DNA from: Monilinia fructicola
Lineage: Eukaryota; Ascomycota; Leotiomycetes; Helotiales; Sclerotiniaceae
Direction of reading: 5' to 3'
DNA: 64,000 nucleotides
Assembly (NCBI GenBank): GCA_008692225.1
Contig: VICG01000013.1
Location: 558,001-622,000 of the forward strand
In this document: positions 35,315 to 47,478 of the stretch, piece by piece
Position numbering within the stretch: position 1 is the stretch's first letter
How the letters are laid out: every line of letters starts with the position of its first letter
The notes under the pieces: generated by a model
Databases searched by the model: none
The model's input: the letters and a program-made list of their open reading frames with translations, nothing else
Told to the model about the DNA's origin: nothing
Translations under genes and position numbers: made by a program

Positions 35315-37192
35315 TTAAGTTGATAGGAGAGATCTTTCATCAACATCAACATTCACCGACTCTGGCAAACGTGCAAAGTTCTTCCCGAGAGGAAGTTTCT
35401 TCATAATGAACCTCACCGGTAGACTTGGCCATCTCCTCGCCAAGCCCCCGTGTTCCTTGAGAAAGCATCAACAAATCCTACCTCTGTCTCTGTCTTTCCC
35501 TCACTCTCCGGAAACAATGCTGTCCGAAACTTAACATCAGCGAGTTCCGCCAGCCCCAAGACTCCACCGTATAAATGAGCCCCCGTCCCTGCTATTTTCC
35601 TCTCCGCAACTTTTTCCGCAACCTCAGTACTGCCGAAGCTTGCCAAAAATCCTTCTTTCTTCTTCACCATACGCAGGAGATCAATTGCTTGTTGGTAGAG
35701 ATGGGTGTTTGGTGCAGACATGGCTATGAAGTACAAGGGTGCAATGACACCTCCATCTGCTGTGAGAAATTCATGGTTATAATCCGAGGTTGCGTGTGTG
35801 AGAACAGTGCGGGATATATCGAGAATAGCCTGAAAGCGTTCATTTTCAGATGCGGGTAATAAGTCCGTTTCTACTCGAGAATTTGCCCGAAGATCAACGA
35901 GGAGAGATAGGGATTGGTAATGTAGCTGAAGGAGAAGACTTCGATGAGTTTCACTTTTACCCCATTTTGCAGCGTCGGCTTTCACTAGACCATCAAAGGC
36001 ACGTTTTCCAATTCAGCATACCAATGTTGAATGAGTGGAGAAGCCTCGTGCGATGAGGAAACATGGCTTCGGAATTAGAGACCCATTCGGGACGGGAAGT
36101 TCTTGGGGAAACGGCTGTGAGAACATAGAAGACGCGGAGCTCGTAGTATTGCTGTGCAATACTAGCAGCATGCAGGCTTGGAAAGCGATCTCCACATTCT
36201 GGTTCATGTGCATTGCTATTGGGGGCCAAGACTGGTTTGCGGGAATCCCAAAATGAGGTTGCTTGAACATCAAATCGAGTGATTATTTCCAAGATATCTT
36301 CCTGCGCTTGCTTCACTGCTGGACGAACATCTTGGAGTGCCCATACATTGTATACCTTCAGTCCATTTTCCAAATGTTCAAGTGCTTTTTCATGGTTACC
36401 TTGGGCATTTTCCAAAACAAACAAAAATTATGCAACAGGCTAATGTTACTTGGGTTTTGTTATCAGATTCAAAGGAACGGATGTGCCGAATTGATTTGTT
36501 GTATTGTTGTAGGAATATTCGCAGGGTGGCAGCGGAAGGTTTTCGTCAAATGTTCGTGCAGTGCCGAAACAGCAATCACCGCGTGCAGGACCCGCAGGAT
36601 AGGCCTCACTGAGCGCAAAGATCATTCGACGCCAGAAATCGGAATCTTTATTCACACCCATCAAACCAAATATTGTTCTATGACGAAATTGATCGAAGTA
36701 TCGATGTTCTTTACTGCTGCGAGTAGAGCCCAGCCCTGGAAGGATGGTGACGCGATTTTGTGCGCGTTTTTCTGAGAGCACAATGGCTTCATTGTGTGGA
36801 TTATGATACTCGCAGATACGACCAGTAGTGCTGCATTTATTGCATTTTGGTCTGCCTTCGTCACATTTTACATGTCGAATCCTGAAGATTTAGGTTAGCA
36901 CATGCTTCATAACATTTGTGGTCGCAGATTTTGCAATTGCAAAGAATTGAAAACAGATCAGAGATACACATAGTGCATTTGGTAGTCGCCATGATGCGGT
37001 TCTTGAGGCCGCTCAGTAACACGGACCAATGTTGCTCATCATGACAGTTGAAGTAGGGAGATATGCAAAGTAAGGGTGGTGAATGGGAAATACATACTTG
37101 CAAGTGAGACATGCTCCTTTAGATTTCTTGAATTTGGATCTTGACCTTTTCTCTTTTTGAGGAAGAGGTTCAGACAATGTTTGATCAGTCAT
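35315..37192 (-). CDS. Zn(II)2Cys6 transcription factor with multiple frameshifts
   Basis: A fungal binuclear-zinc-cluster regulator. Exon 1 (37192-37098) encodes MTDQTLSEP, a basic stretch and the start of the cluster; a 216-nt intron splits it, and exon 2 begins at 36881. Joined, the cluster is CLTCKIRHVKCDEGRPKC followed by NKCSTTGRIC, the six cysteines of the GAL4 type. The rest resembles the fungal-specific regulator domain: FALSEAYPAV, AVIAVSALHEHL, FLQQYNKSIRHIRSF, FENAQGNHEKALEHL, RAFDGLVKADAAKWG, and ADGGVIAPLYFIAM. These blocks lie in different frames. Single-base changes near 36591, 36520, 36412, 36005 and 35417, mostly in short homopolymers, connect them. The likely end after the last correction is 35315; without it the frame stops at 35413. 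It is either a gene with sequencing errors or a recent pseudogene. Target genes are unknown. Confidence 0.75.
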
Positions 37193-37815
37193 CACGCATC
37201 TTATTGTTGAAAGAAGATGCACCAAGAATGGGCATCATTGAATATATATATCTATGTATACATTCTAGCAATATGAAAAGAAGAAAGGAGTTGTCTCTGT
37301 GAAGGATCAGATCATAACTGCGCAGCCACAAAAAATTAAGCAAGGGAAGGGGAGATTTTTAGCGCGAGTATGTATTCCTTTCAATTATATCCAATCAGGA
37401 GATTCAATATATCTTCTCATTAGCATGGTAAAGTAAACAAACCAAGCATCAATATTCAGATATGCAACATAAGATTTTATCTTATAACATCACGTGGATA
37501 TACTTTCTACCGAGTGCCATTGGCTGGAAAGTATCTTATGTACCATACCTACCTAATAGGTATGCATTAAATACTACAATGTTTTTTTGCTGCATACAAT
37601 GTACATATCATTCCGATACTGTTAATAAGATACTGGAGAAGAATCGCCAGTGTTCAAACAACCTCATAACTAAAGCTTGCATAGATATAATCAATATCGT
37701 ATGACGATCAGGGACCAAGAATCACAATGCCAAGTGAGCCAGTGAAGTTGGGAGATGCCAAAGATATCAATGATAGTACATTAATAGTTTCGCGACAAAA
37801 AAACCACGAACACTA
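37193..37815. other. Regulator 5' flank, then transposon boundary
   Basis: No gene recognised. An 80-codon plus-strand frame at 37462-37704 lacks protein character. The right edge is the TA dinucleotide (37814-37815) bordering the transposon. Confidence 0.5.
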
Positions 37816-37869
37816 CTCGGGCGGGTTTTAAAGAGATATACGCAAAATAAGTGAAATTCTCAAAATAAT
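37816..37869 (+). repeat. Left terminal inverted repeat
   Basis: Starts CTCGGGCGGGTTTTAAA and ends CTCAAAATAAT. It carries T or A at the four positions where the right copy keeps C or G, so it is the more mutated copy. Confidence 0.9.
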
Positions 37870-39764
37870 CCTTAACTCCTCAAAATTCTATATGGATTAA
37901 CCTTATATTTCTTTCAAAAATGCTTTAAAACTATCAATATTAGTGTTAGTAAAATCGTAGAAAATTATAGAATAAATGCTAATATTTACAAATTCATTTA
38001 ATAACTTTAATAAATTCCATTGAGCTTTTAAAATAAGAGATTATATATATACTTTTAATATTAAATAAGTAATACTATTGTAGAAATAAGTATAGTTTTA
38101 ATTAAAGGTCAAAATTTCGTTGGATAAATTAGAAAAAAAGCATTATACTAAAAATTTAGTTTATTATAAACTAATTTAATATTATAAATATTATTATATT
38201 AAAATAACAAAAAATATAGGCTAAAGAAAGAAATAATAACTATATTAAGATTATATACGTTTAATTAACAAAATCTTAATATATTTTAATAAAAACTATT
38301 ATTATAAAAGCTATTATCTTTTTTTATATTATATAACAAATTTAAATTGTTTTTAAAGATTCCTAATCTATTTATTTATAACTTTAACCGGGATTTTTTA
38401 TTATTCTTTCTTTCAAATTATTATAATCTTTTTATTTATAGTTGGAATAATCTTTTTTGCTTTAATTTGATTTTTAATATAATTTATATATATTTTATAA
38501 TATTTAAATTAAAAGATTAAAATAGCTATATAACTTTGATTATATCGAAGAAATTGAAATACTTTGTAATATACTTCGATTTATAAACTAGCGTATTATT
38601 TATTATAATCTAAATCTGAATTGGATAATAATAAATGTTTTTCTTTTAATCCTTTTTTTTTAAAGTTTATTAATTTACAATTTTAAATGTAATATAAAGT
38701 ATAATTTATATATTTTAAACCAATTAATTTTATTCTTTAATTTATTCTCTTTTTATATTATACTTTTTTAAATAATTTTTTAAATAAAATAAACTTTTTA
38801 TAACGTTTTTTAATTCTTTTTTTTTAATTTAAAATATATTAATATATTTTTCAATTTAAACAATATATTTTTTATTGTTTTTTCGGTTTCTTTAATATTA
38901 AATTAAGTTTACAATATAAGTTTTTGTTATTTTTAATATTTTTCGTAAAAGATCTTTAGATTTATTTAATTCTTTAAGAATCTCTTTTTTAAAAGTTTTA
39001 AAAGGCTTAAAAAAACTCTCTTTACTTAAAAGCATTTATAAATTTAGTTTTTTTAATATGATTATTTTTATAGTAGATTATTTAACGTTAAAATAAAAAT
39101 ATTTATTAAAATTATATTAATAGCTTTTTTTATTATATTTAAAATGTTTATTAGCTTAATTTATAAATATATTAATTCTATAGATTATATGCTAATAAGT
39201 ATTCAACGAATTGTATATACAATTCTTATATTTTTGTATTTAATTTAGGTTTTTCACCTTTTATTAATCAATGAATACAAAATTCGTTTATTATTCTATA
39301 AAAAATCAATAAAAAACAATCCAAATTTATTTTTTATATATATTGAATATAAAGTTATATTTAAACTCTTTTGTTTTAACGATTTTTGATATAATTTTTT
39401 TTTTTTGAATATTGAAAATTTGCGTTTTTTTGTTTCTCTTTAATAATGATTTTACAACATTTTCAATGGATTTTAAAGGTTTTTTATACTTTTCAACTTA
39501 GACTTTTATATTAGATAAGTTTTTTAATATTAATAATTAATCAATTTCGTAATGATCAGCGATACGATTTTAAAGTATTTCAAACGTATTAAAAGTATAG
39601 ATTCCTTTACGCATTTTAGAAGATATTTTAGTTCTTTAGTTTTAAGTTTTAAAGAATAAATCCTTTTTGTATTATAAATTTTTCAAAAGCATTTTTTATT
39701 AAAAAATATTAAGAATTGATTGAATTATTTACATTATTGTATAATATAATATACGTTGTTAAAC

Positions 39765-39819
39765 ATTATTTTGAGAATCTCGCTTATTTTGCGTATGCCT
39801 CTTTTAAAACCCGCCCGAG
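39765..39819 (-). repeat. Right terminal inverted repeat
   Basis: Reverse complement of the left copy with four transitions and one extra A; ends at the TA duplication at 39820-39821. Confidence 0.9.
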
Positions 39820-41113
39820 TACTTATACCCATACTACTACCGGATCGAAAAGAAATGGACTTGGTTTAACCTCCCTGCACCTTCTCCTTTCTCCCAAACA
39901 CGTCGCTTAGCTTTGGCTCTCCCTCCTTTTTCCCAGTCATAATAAGCCCCTCCAAACCTCCAACAAACCTCCAACAAAAAATCACATGAAATTATCTCTC
40001 ACCTCCAGACTATTCCTCTTTTCTCCCAAGCATCTTCCGCGCATCGCACCCGAAAAAGCATTCTTCCGCAAGCGAAAACTATCCCCCCGTTTCTCTCCCC
40101 TCCAAAATAAAAGACTGCAAAAATACAACTACACGCTGCGAGAACATGTAACAGACGATGGACTAGCGCGAATCGAACGCCGGACCTCTCCCATGCTAAG
40201 GGAACATTATACCACTAAACCACAAGCCCTTTTTGGATATGTGTCATTGCAGTAAAAAGGTATATAATGGGATGGCAGAATGACGGCGATTGGCACTCCA
40301 CTCACGGGGCCACAAGCAGTGGAAAAGGGCCAAAGAGAGGGGGGAGGGAGAAGAGAAGAACGGGAGGAGTGGAACTGGGAGGGGGACGAGCGGGACGAGT
40401 GGGGATGGCATTGTGGATGCTGGTTTGTGTGAGATTCGACTCGAGCTCGGGCGGTAGGAAAGTTGAGTACCCTCTCTGTAGAAGGCCTGGTGGGCTTATT
40501 ATTATTATTAGAGGTCTTGAAGGTAAAATAATACTGTGATACGTAGGGGGCTATGAAATCATCGATTGGTGAGTACTGTATATGTAGTCAAGTTGTTTAA
40601 AACCGAACACTGAAGAGATTATGTCTAGCATCAACCCTGTTGTCCCCATCTTTGGTATGAACAAATTTTTCCATGTTAGCACTTAGCAACCTTTTGTTCT
40701 ATGTGAGGATTATTCTCAAGTCAAAAAACATGTTAGTTCTATTGGCAGAATTGAAATAAGGGAAATGGATGAGGAGGTAAGTTGTGGGAAATAACATCAA
40801 TTGCTAGACAATGGCAGGGCTTTTTCGAGTATTGATTATTGATTAATTTCGTCTGAAAATTAGGTACTCACTATGGAAATTGATAAGTGAGTGGATGATT
40901 ACATAGAGAAGACTGGAATGATACTATGTCCTACTTCTGCATCACTCCTTGATATACGTGAGCATTTTTCAGAATTTTGCATCTTTTTTTTCCTCATTGA
41001 ATTTCTCTATCTACTGTGATTACTTTGGCAATTCCGCATCCGTCTTTTACTTTCATCTCATGATATTCAAGTATTCGAACCTCCAAGCAATGGACACACT
41101 CGCTGATGTCCCT
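39820..41113. other. Region between the transposon and pan2
   Basis: Holds the tRNA-like gene at 40159-40229 and otherwise no supported gene. Purine-rich sequence (40318-40400) follows the tRNA-like gene on the plus strand. Confidence 0.5.
40159..40229 (-). tRNA. tRNA-Ala (AGC) or a degenerate copy
   Basis: Minus-strand sequence folds as a 71-nt tRNA. The D-arm is GTGGTTTAGTGGTATAAT. A five-pair anticodon stem encloses the loop TTAGCAT, giving anticodon AGC (alanine). The variable region is AGGTC and the T-loop TTCGATT, with discriminator A. The acceptor stem pairs GGGCTTG with CTAGTCC, with one T-T mismatch at pair 6-67. The T-stem pairs only at its three inner positions (outer pairs G-G and C-C). 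Those defects are unusual for a working tRNA. A T5 run lies about 35-40 bases downstream. It sits about 340 bp from the transposon edge. Confidence 0.7.
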
Positions 41114-44100
41114 TTACTCACCGCATTGGACTTCCTTTACCCGGTGTCCACCCACCTCACCTCCACCAAAGCTTGATAAACCACTCCCATTGGCACTCCC
41201 ACTGCCTCCGGAACCAAACGTTAATGCTCCCAATTGTTTGCGAACCGGAGTACTAGGCCCCTTCAAACTCGAACCCCCGTCTTCACTACTCCCCAGGTGG
41301 TGTATTAGTTCTACTGATATCTTTCCCCTCTCTTTCCCTTTCTCTCTCTCCTTTCTTTCCTGGCATTAAATCCCGCGGCGTCTAAAGCTGCTAGCCTGTC
41401 CCACCCTATAAACCTCCATCAACAGATCCTCCACTGGTGCCCCTCCATTTTCCTCAGCAGCAACCCATTCTTCCCACTTCTTCCATAGCCTCAGCGCCGT
41501 TCTCGCATCTTCAATACTATCATGTGTCTCAACTTGAATATCTTCTCTGAACAGATACCATGCCAAAAACGCCAATCCCAACTTTCTCTGTTTGGCTGGT
41601 ATAAAGAAAAGGTCTGCAGTATCAATCACATGAGTCTTTGGGATTTGTATGTTAATAACTCTAAAATCCGTTTTCAGTCCGTGACCAACGAATTTACATC
41701 CAAGGTTTAATAGGATCCAGAGTTTTTTGTAGGCGATTTTAAGAGATACAAGATTATGTCTCGATTGACGTGGGTCGAGATCACCAGGGCTGATGCCTGA
41801 ATAAGATGTCAAATAATCGACAATGGTGTCCTTGCAATTGATATAATCATCGATGAATGGAAACCCTTGGTCAACACCGGAGCCTCTAACAACAGATACC
41901 CGGGCTAGAGCATGTGCAATTGGGCGAATGGTTTGTCGTTCGCCCTCGGAGTTTACTTTCAATTTCAGGTTGACGAATAGAGACGAATTCGGTGTCGAGG
42001 GCTATGATGGTTCCTTCGGTCGGCTTTTCACCATCAGGGGAGAGGGGCCTGTGTGTTTTATCGATGACTCGCTTACTGTAGTCTATGGTTAGCAATGTAA
42101 TGTTTTCTGAAAGGAAGGAAGGAAGAACTTTTCGTCGGCGTATAATAGGGATGTATCTAAATTTTGCTTCCATGCGTTGTCAACCCGATTATTTTGATCT
42201 TTAATCTGATATGTGATAACGGATGGGAGTTTCCAACTAGAATTAAACGACAGGGCATCTTCTGTTGGCATTGGAGCAACTAGGAAATCATTAAAGATAA
42301 ACCATTGACTTTCCGCTGGTGCCGTTGGCGCAGAATGAGAAACTATCAGGTGTTAGTACATGCCAAAGTGATAAGATGATATGATTCACCATTTATCAAA
42401 GATACCAAATGCGGTTTTCCATGTTGCCCAATATCAATATTTGCAGCAAAACCTACTAAAGAATAAACGGTAATGTTGTGAGCACCACGCTGGATATGGA
42501 GTCTCAAATCTTCGCCTTGATAACAGAATACTTGACCTTGGCTAATAATAATGCCTATCTCTTCAGGTAAACAGCCAGGCGTGTTCCAAAAAATGGTTTG
42601 ATTCGGGAGTGGAAGCACATGCATTGAGCATAAGAATTGGCGGTGAAGTATGGATGGTCTTTTTGGTTTGTAATGATTGATATTTCTTACAATTCATACA
42701 CCATCCTCGATTTGTCGTTTCGCGTTCAATGCTCGCTTTTAAAATTTCGCAGAATGATCTCTTCGGCATCTGAGCCTTGCTATTTCGATTATATAATTTC
42801 TAATGTAATTAGTACGATTCTAATGATGAGATGAATCACTTACAAGTGGTGTTTGTGGGTATGTCAGATCAATAGAAGAGGGTTGCTCCTGATCGTGTGT
42901 GCTCGCTCTTACAAAACACACATTTTATATTCATTGTAGCGGGAGTAGAAAATACCTAAATCATTAGCAAAAACCTCATGTTCCACATCGAGTATTGATA
43001 CTAACACGCTCAAGAAGATTTGAACCAGGAGGAATGCTTTTGTACTCATTCGGGATTCTATCAAGGAAAAATCGATTCATTGTTTGGAGCATCGTTGTGA
43101 GTGAGACACCACCATGTGAATTCTCCTCTAGCAAACCTAAGTTCTTGGCTAATCATACAAATCAACACTGAAGGAAGCATTCTCGGGGGGGGGAGAGGGG
43201 GTACTTACCTTCCGGAAAATGGCCGAAAGTCTTCAACAGGTTTGTTGCTTGACATACGGTCCCTGCTGCCTTTTTCAAGCATATCAAACAAGAATCCCAT
43301 CTCACATAATAAACAAACATCATTAACACAACACTTGTCGCAGTGTGTTGTAATGCCAAATTTCTGATGAGTGTTGTAAATCTCATCAATTGCAACAGGG
43401 CATTCGCGTATGAATTCGAGATATGAGTCTTCAAGCCCGAATAAGGAGTCTTATTATAAAATCTACCTAATGTTAGCAAGATCATCAAAAAGGGGTAATG
43501 AAGCCTACCCAAAATCAAATCATCAACTCCAAATTTGCTATACTTAATCTCAACATTCATATACAAAGCGATAATACCTGCTTGCAAAAGTAGGGAGTTC
43601 TTTATTCCCTATAGTATCAGAGATATCGTTTATACCACGTTCAGGCGTAGCATCATTTACGGCTTCTCTAGCCTTCTCGCTCAGAAATTTTGGAGCTCGT
43701 ATACTCGCTGGCGCCTATATCAGTTTTTCTCTCGTATTCTCTACCTGATTCCTTCTAATGTCTCTCCTCTCGTTGCGACCACATATATACCCGTCAAAAA
43801 CTTTTGGGGACGAAATAAAACTTGACTCGACTTTTACAGGCGGAGCACCGACTTCGAATATCATATGACTCGGCCAAGCAGACAAAAGATTTTCGCGATA
43901 ATATGGCATACCAATTGTACTCAAGGGACTATTCGAAGTCTTATTAGCAAGAATATAAACGGGTTGCTTCTCATACTCACGTATCATCCGCCCAGTCTGT
44001 ACGAATAGGTTTCTCATCCGAATCCGCAAATTCAACAGGATTATTGTAATCGGCAGCAAATCGAATTTTACCTGGTGAGCCCCATATATGTACGCTGTTT

Positions 44101-45274
44101 TCCATATCCGACAACGCGATAGCTTCCCCTGAACAAGCGATCTCCAGAGACCTCAACAGGCTTAAAACATTTGCTTGCCTCACATTACTCGAATTGGGGT
44201 TGATCAAGTCAACTATGTGAATTTGGCCCTGTTGCGAAACAATATAGCTGGTAGTCAGCATTCGCGGGTGCATTCTGACAAATGCTGCCCCTGGAGGGAA
44301 GGGAATAGGAGCTAGAGTGGTGAGCGTCCTAATATCAAGAACCATGACAAAAGTGTCAAGCCTATATGATCCTTGATGTGGCAATGAATAGCCACAAGTA
44401 ACTATATAGTCACTTTGCGCATCCATATCGTTGATGAGAGCTGTATGAGCCTGCCAAACCTTGACCACATTGAAGTTGATACAATCAAGTATGTGAACCG
44501 ATCCAGACGGTGTAGCTGCACAAATGTAGCGACTCCTCTTCATAATCTTAAAGTGATCGCTCGAAGGTACCTGACGGTTTAGAAAGTATTCCGAAAAATG
44601 GCGGAGTACTGTACCTGTTTCGTAATAATGCCTTTGTCCACATCAATAACGAACATCTGGTCTTGAAGCCCGGCAACCAGTATTTCTGACGTTCCCCTCG
44701 AGGTATAACTCATACATCGTAAATCTTTCATGTCTTCATGACTATATTCGCAAAACAATCAGCCCTATCCTTCCCAGCTTCCGGGAAATGCTGTACGTGA
44801 TGTGCCATATGTATAAAACCCCTCCTTGATGCCATATGGACGCTTCTGCCGCCTACTGAAATGACACCCTTATCATGAAAGAGAAATTGACGGATTGGGT
44901 CTTGGCCAGCTTTATAAGATGTATATCGATGTCCATCGAGACCATAAAAAACTCTTGACGCGTCCCAGTTCATCCCCGTCCAAAACAATTCTTGAGAAGT
45001 ATCGAACGCCCTCACAGGAGCTTGGAAATGATCCGAAAGCACACCCGAGGGCGGCAGCTGGATCCTACAAACCTGAATGGTGTTAGCAAGACCGATGACA
45101 GTGTCAAAAGGGGAGTCCATCGCAGCCAATTCATTCCCGTGGAATAACACTGCTGTGGACGGTGACAAGGCTGAGAAACAGTACGAAAGGTTATGGATAG
45201 ATCAATTATCCATTGGAAAGGTTTCAATGACAATAAAGGAAAGTATAACTCACTTCCTCCCAATCACCATCCAT
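41114..45274 (-). CDS. pan2: Pan2, catalytic subunit of the Pan2-Pan3 deadenylase (many frame disruptions)
   Basis: Pan2 is the poly(A)-specific exoribonuclease that starts mRNA tail shortening with Pan3. All family regions are present in order. An N-terminal WD40 region has [31 protein letters not shown] and [17 protein letters not shown]. The linker has [17 protein letters not shown]. The inactive USP-like domain has [29 protein letters not shown] and [20 protein letters not shown]. The DEDD exonuclease has [28 protein letters not shown] and [13 protein letters not shown]. Introns include 44571-44614, 43929-43980 and 44742-44796. About ten lesions interrupt the frame: for example one extra T at 44815-44818 (plus-strand A run), an in-frame TAG at 43715, extra bases near 43270, 42590 and 41960, and missing bases near 43522 and 42130. 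A TAA at 41366 is followed in frame by a Gly/Ser-rich tail to about 41114, so the true end may lie there. Start is MDGDWEE at 45274. Confidence 0.88.
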
Positions 45275-45955
45275 GTTTGGACCAAATTTCTGTTACCACT
45301 CCATGGTTTTGTATATAAAAAGTATTGTAGAGATCCAAGATGAGATGGTAAAGGATGTTGAAGATTGGGGGGAGGGGGGTTGTTGGCATGGATAATGGAT
45401 TCCTTTGATTATTCTGCCATCCACATTCATCCTATTTAGTTTTAGTGATGTCCACGGGCTTACAGGAAGTATTTTACCGCCAAAGAGGCAAAGAGGCAGA
45501 GCAAAGAGGCAAAGAGGCAAAGAGGAAGTTGATTTTACAATCTACAGCTGGAGCTTCTAATTAATACCATACCTAAAGAATCGAATTGCTACGAACATAT
45601 GGAGCACCAACGCCGAAGCAGTCATTTCCAAGGTTACCTTTACTACCACGATACTACCTAGGTACTACTATTGACTCCCCTCCTCTTATGTTTGAACATT
45701 GATTGACATTGGCCTCGTCTCAGCCTTTGAGTCTAATCATAAGGAAATCTGACAAATGTAAGTTTATATCTGGAATCTTTCTTCCATTCATCTTGACATA
45801 GATGAAATACTGGAAGTGATCAATTCATTCATTTCATTTCATGATCTTAATCATTTCGTTGTGTCTTAAGAAAGCCAACTTGTTGGCATTACCCCTCCAT
45901 CAACACATCTCATTCTACTTCTACCTCTACTTCTCCTACATCTAGTCTGTTCACG
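45275..45955. other. Divergent intergenic region between pan2 and the transporter
   Basis: Shared upstream sequence of two divergent genes. Contains the AAAGAGGC repeat and a CTACCTAGGTACTAC word near 45655. Confidence 0.5.
45482..45526 (+). repeat. (AAAGAGGC)n octamer repeat
   Basis: About five tandem copies of AAAGAGGC with one imperfect unit, about 210 bp upstream of the pan2 start. Confidence 0.85.
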
Positions 45956-47478
45956 ATGAATTTCTATGACGGCGCATTTCTGGTATTAATATCAGCATGC
46001 GCTCTTCTTACATGGCGGCAATATCGTATGAAGGAAGGAAACGCAGAAGATAAGAAAAATACCGATGTTGCTACCCCTCTCTAGCAAAAGCAGAAGCCAG
46101 CCGCTTCACCAAACTATTCCTCACTGTTTACTGTCTTGTGATGGCATCAGATTGGCTTCAAGGTAATTGGTATACTTCCGAATGGCCTAGCATTGCTAAC
46201 GTCAACACAGGTCCATACGTCTATAGTTTGTACAAAGACCAATTCGGTCTTGACGAGAAGATCGTAGCCTTACTATTTACAACGGGCTTTCTATCCGGTG
46301 GTATATCTGGATACTTTGTAGGTTCATTCGCCGATAAATATGGACGTAAATCAGCATGTCTCGTCTTCTGCCTTACCTATTCGCTTTCTTGTTTCTCGAC
46401 TCTTTTTCCCAGCGCTGCGATACTGTTTATTGGACGAATTTTTGGAGGTTTAAGTACGAGCCTGATGTTCAGCGCTTTTGAGAGTTGGATGGTTACGGAA
46501 TATCACAAGAGGCATATACAAAAAGCTGGGATGAGTTTGAATAGTCTGTTTGGCGTTATGTCTACTTTGAACAGTGTTATGGCCATTTTATCTGGTGTAT
46601 TTTAGTGAGTGGTTGGTTCAGGTTACAGATGACCGAAGAATGCCATTCATGGCATCTGCTGGTCTGTTGGGAATTTCTGCATATATTATATCCCTGTATT
46701 GGGTAAGCTCTTCGTAGCCCTGGGGATATTCTCATATTCACAGCTAACCACAAAACCAATAGACTGAAAACTATGGCGACAGCGCAACTGCTTTCTCAAA
46801 AGTCACCCTCTAGCCCTTCCCGAACTTCCGCCCCCCAACCAGCACCAACTCCCTTTCCCATAACTCCAAGGAGCCGCTTCCCTACCAGCTCAGTCCTCAC
46901 TCTAATCTTCACCAACCCTCGTATCTTCACCCTCGGCCTCGCCTCCTGTTTCTTCGAAGGTAGCATGTACCTCTTTGTCTTCTTTTGGACGCCCTTCCTA
47001 AAAGCCACCCAGCCATCTCCATCATCACCCCCACTACCCCTTGGCATGATATTCGCAAGTTTCATGTCCTCCGTCATGCGCTGCTCGGCTCTCTGATCTT
47101 CACCCATCTCTCATCTACTTTCTCCTCCACTCACCCAAACTCGCCTTCTAACTATCGTCTTCGCCATATCTTCCATCTCCCTACTCTTTCCTCTTCTTAC
47201 TAATAATCAACATTATATACTTTCTACGCTTTCTGTGCCTTTGAAGCGATGGTTGGCATGTATTTTCCCAGTGTGGGTTCTTTAAAGGGGAAATGGTTGA
47301 AGATGGAGTGAGAGCGAGAGTTTATGGAATCTTGAGGGTTCCATTGAATGTTTTTGTGGTGGTTAGTTTGGCCTTGGTCAGGGAAGGGGAAGAGTATAGG
47401 AGAGGAGTATTCTTGGTTTGTGGTGGCTTATTGGTTGCGGTTAGTGGGGTTTTTCATAGGTTTGTCAGGGAGAATTAG
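45956..47478 (+). CDS. MFS_5-type membrane transporter (MFSD5-like), several frameshifts
   Basis: A major-facilitator protein of the family that includes molybdate-anion transporters (MFSD5). The start MNFYDGAFLVLISACALL is the first membrane segment. Then come AKAEASRFTKLFLTVYCLVM, DWLQGPYVYSLYKDQFGLDE and the MFS signature region GSFADKYGRKSACLVFCLTY. Later blocks are GRIFGGLSTSLMFSAFESWM, FTLGLASCFFEGSMYLFVFF, FCAFEAMVGMYFPSVGSLKG and EDGVRARVYGILRVPLNVFV. Introns: 46163-46210 (in frame) and 46703-46762. The blocks lie in different frames. Shifts occur near 46083, in the T run at 46600-46603, near 46800, near 47095 and at the G run near 47285. Substrate is inferred only from the family. 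Like pan2, it may be damaged by sequencing indels or genuinely decayed. Confidence 0.82.

Larger units (their letters stand above)
37816..39819. mobile_element. Decayed TA-flanked DNA transposon, about 2.0 kb
   Basis: Near-identical terminal inverted repeats of 54-55 bp end exactly at TA dinucleotides (37814-37815 and 39820-39821), the target duplication of Tc1/mariner-pogo (Fot1-like) elements. The 2,004-bp length fits that group. The interior is almost entirely A and T, with no open frame of useful size, so no transposase can be read. The two terminal repeats differ by four transitions, all C-to-T or G-to-A in the sense expected of RIP, plus one base of a homopolymer. The element is surely non-autonomous now. 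A non-coding (MITE-like) origin cannot be excluded, because the interior is too decayed to identify. Confidence 0.85.
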
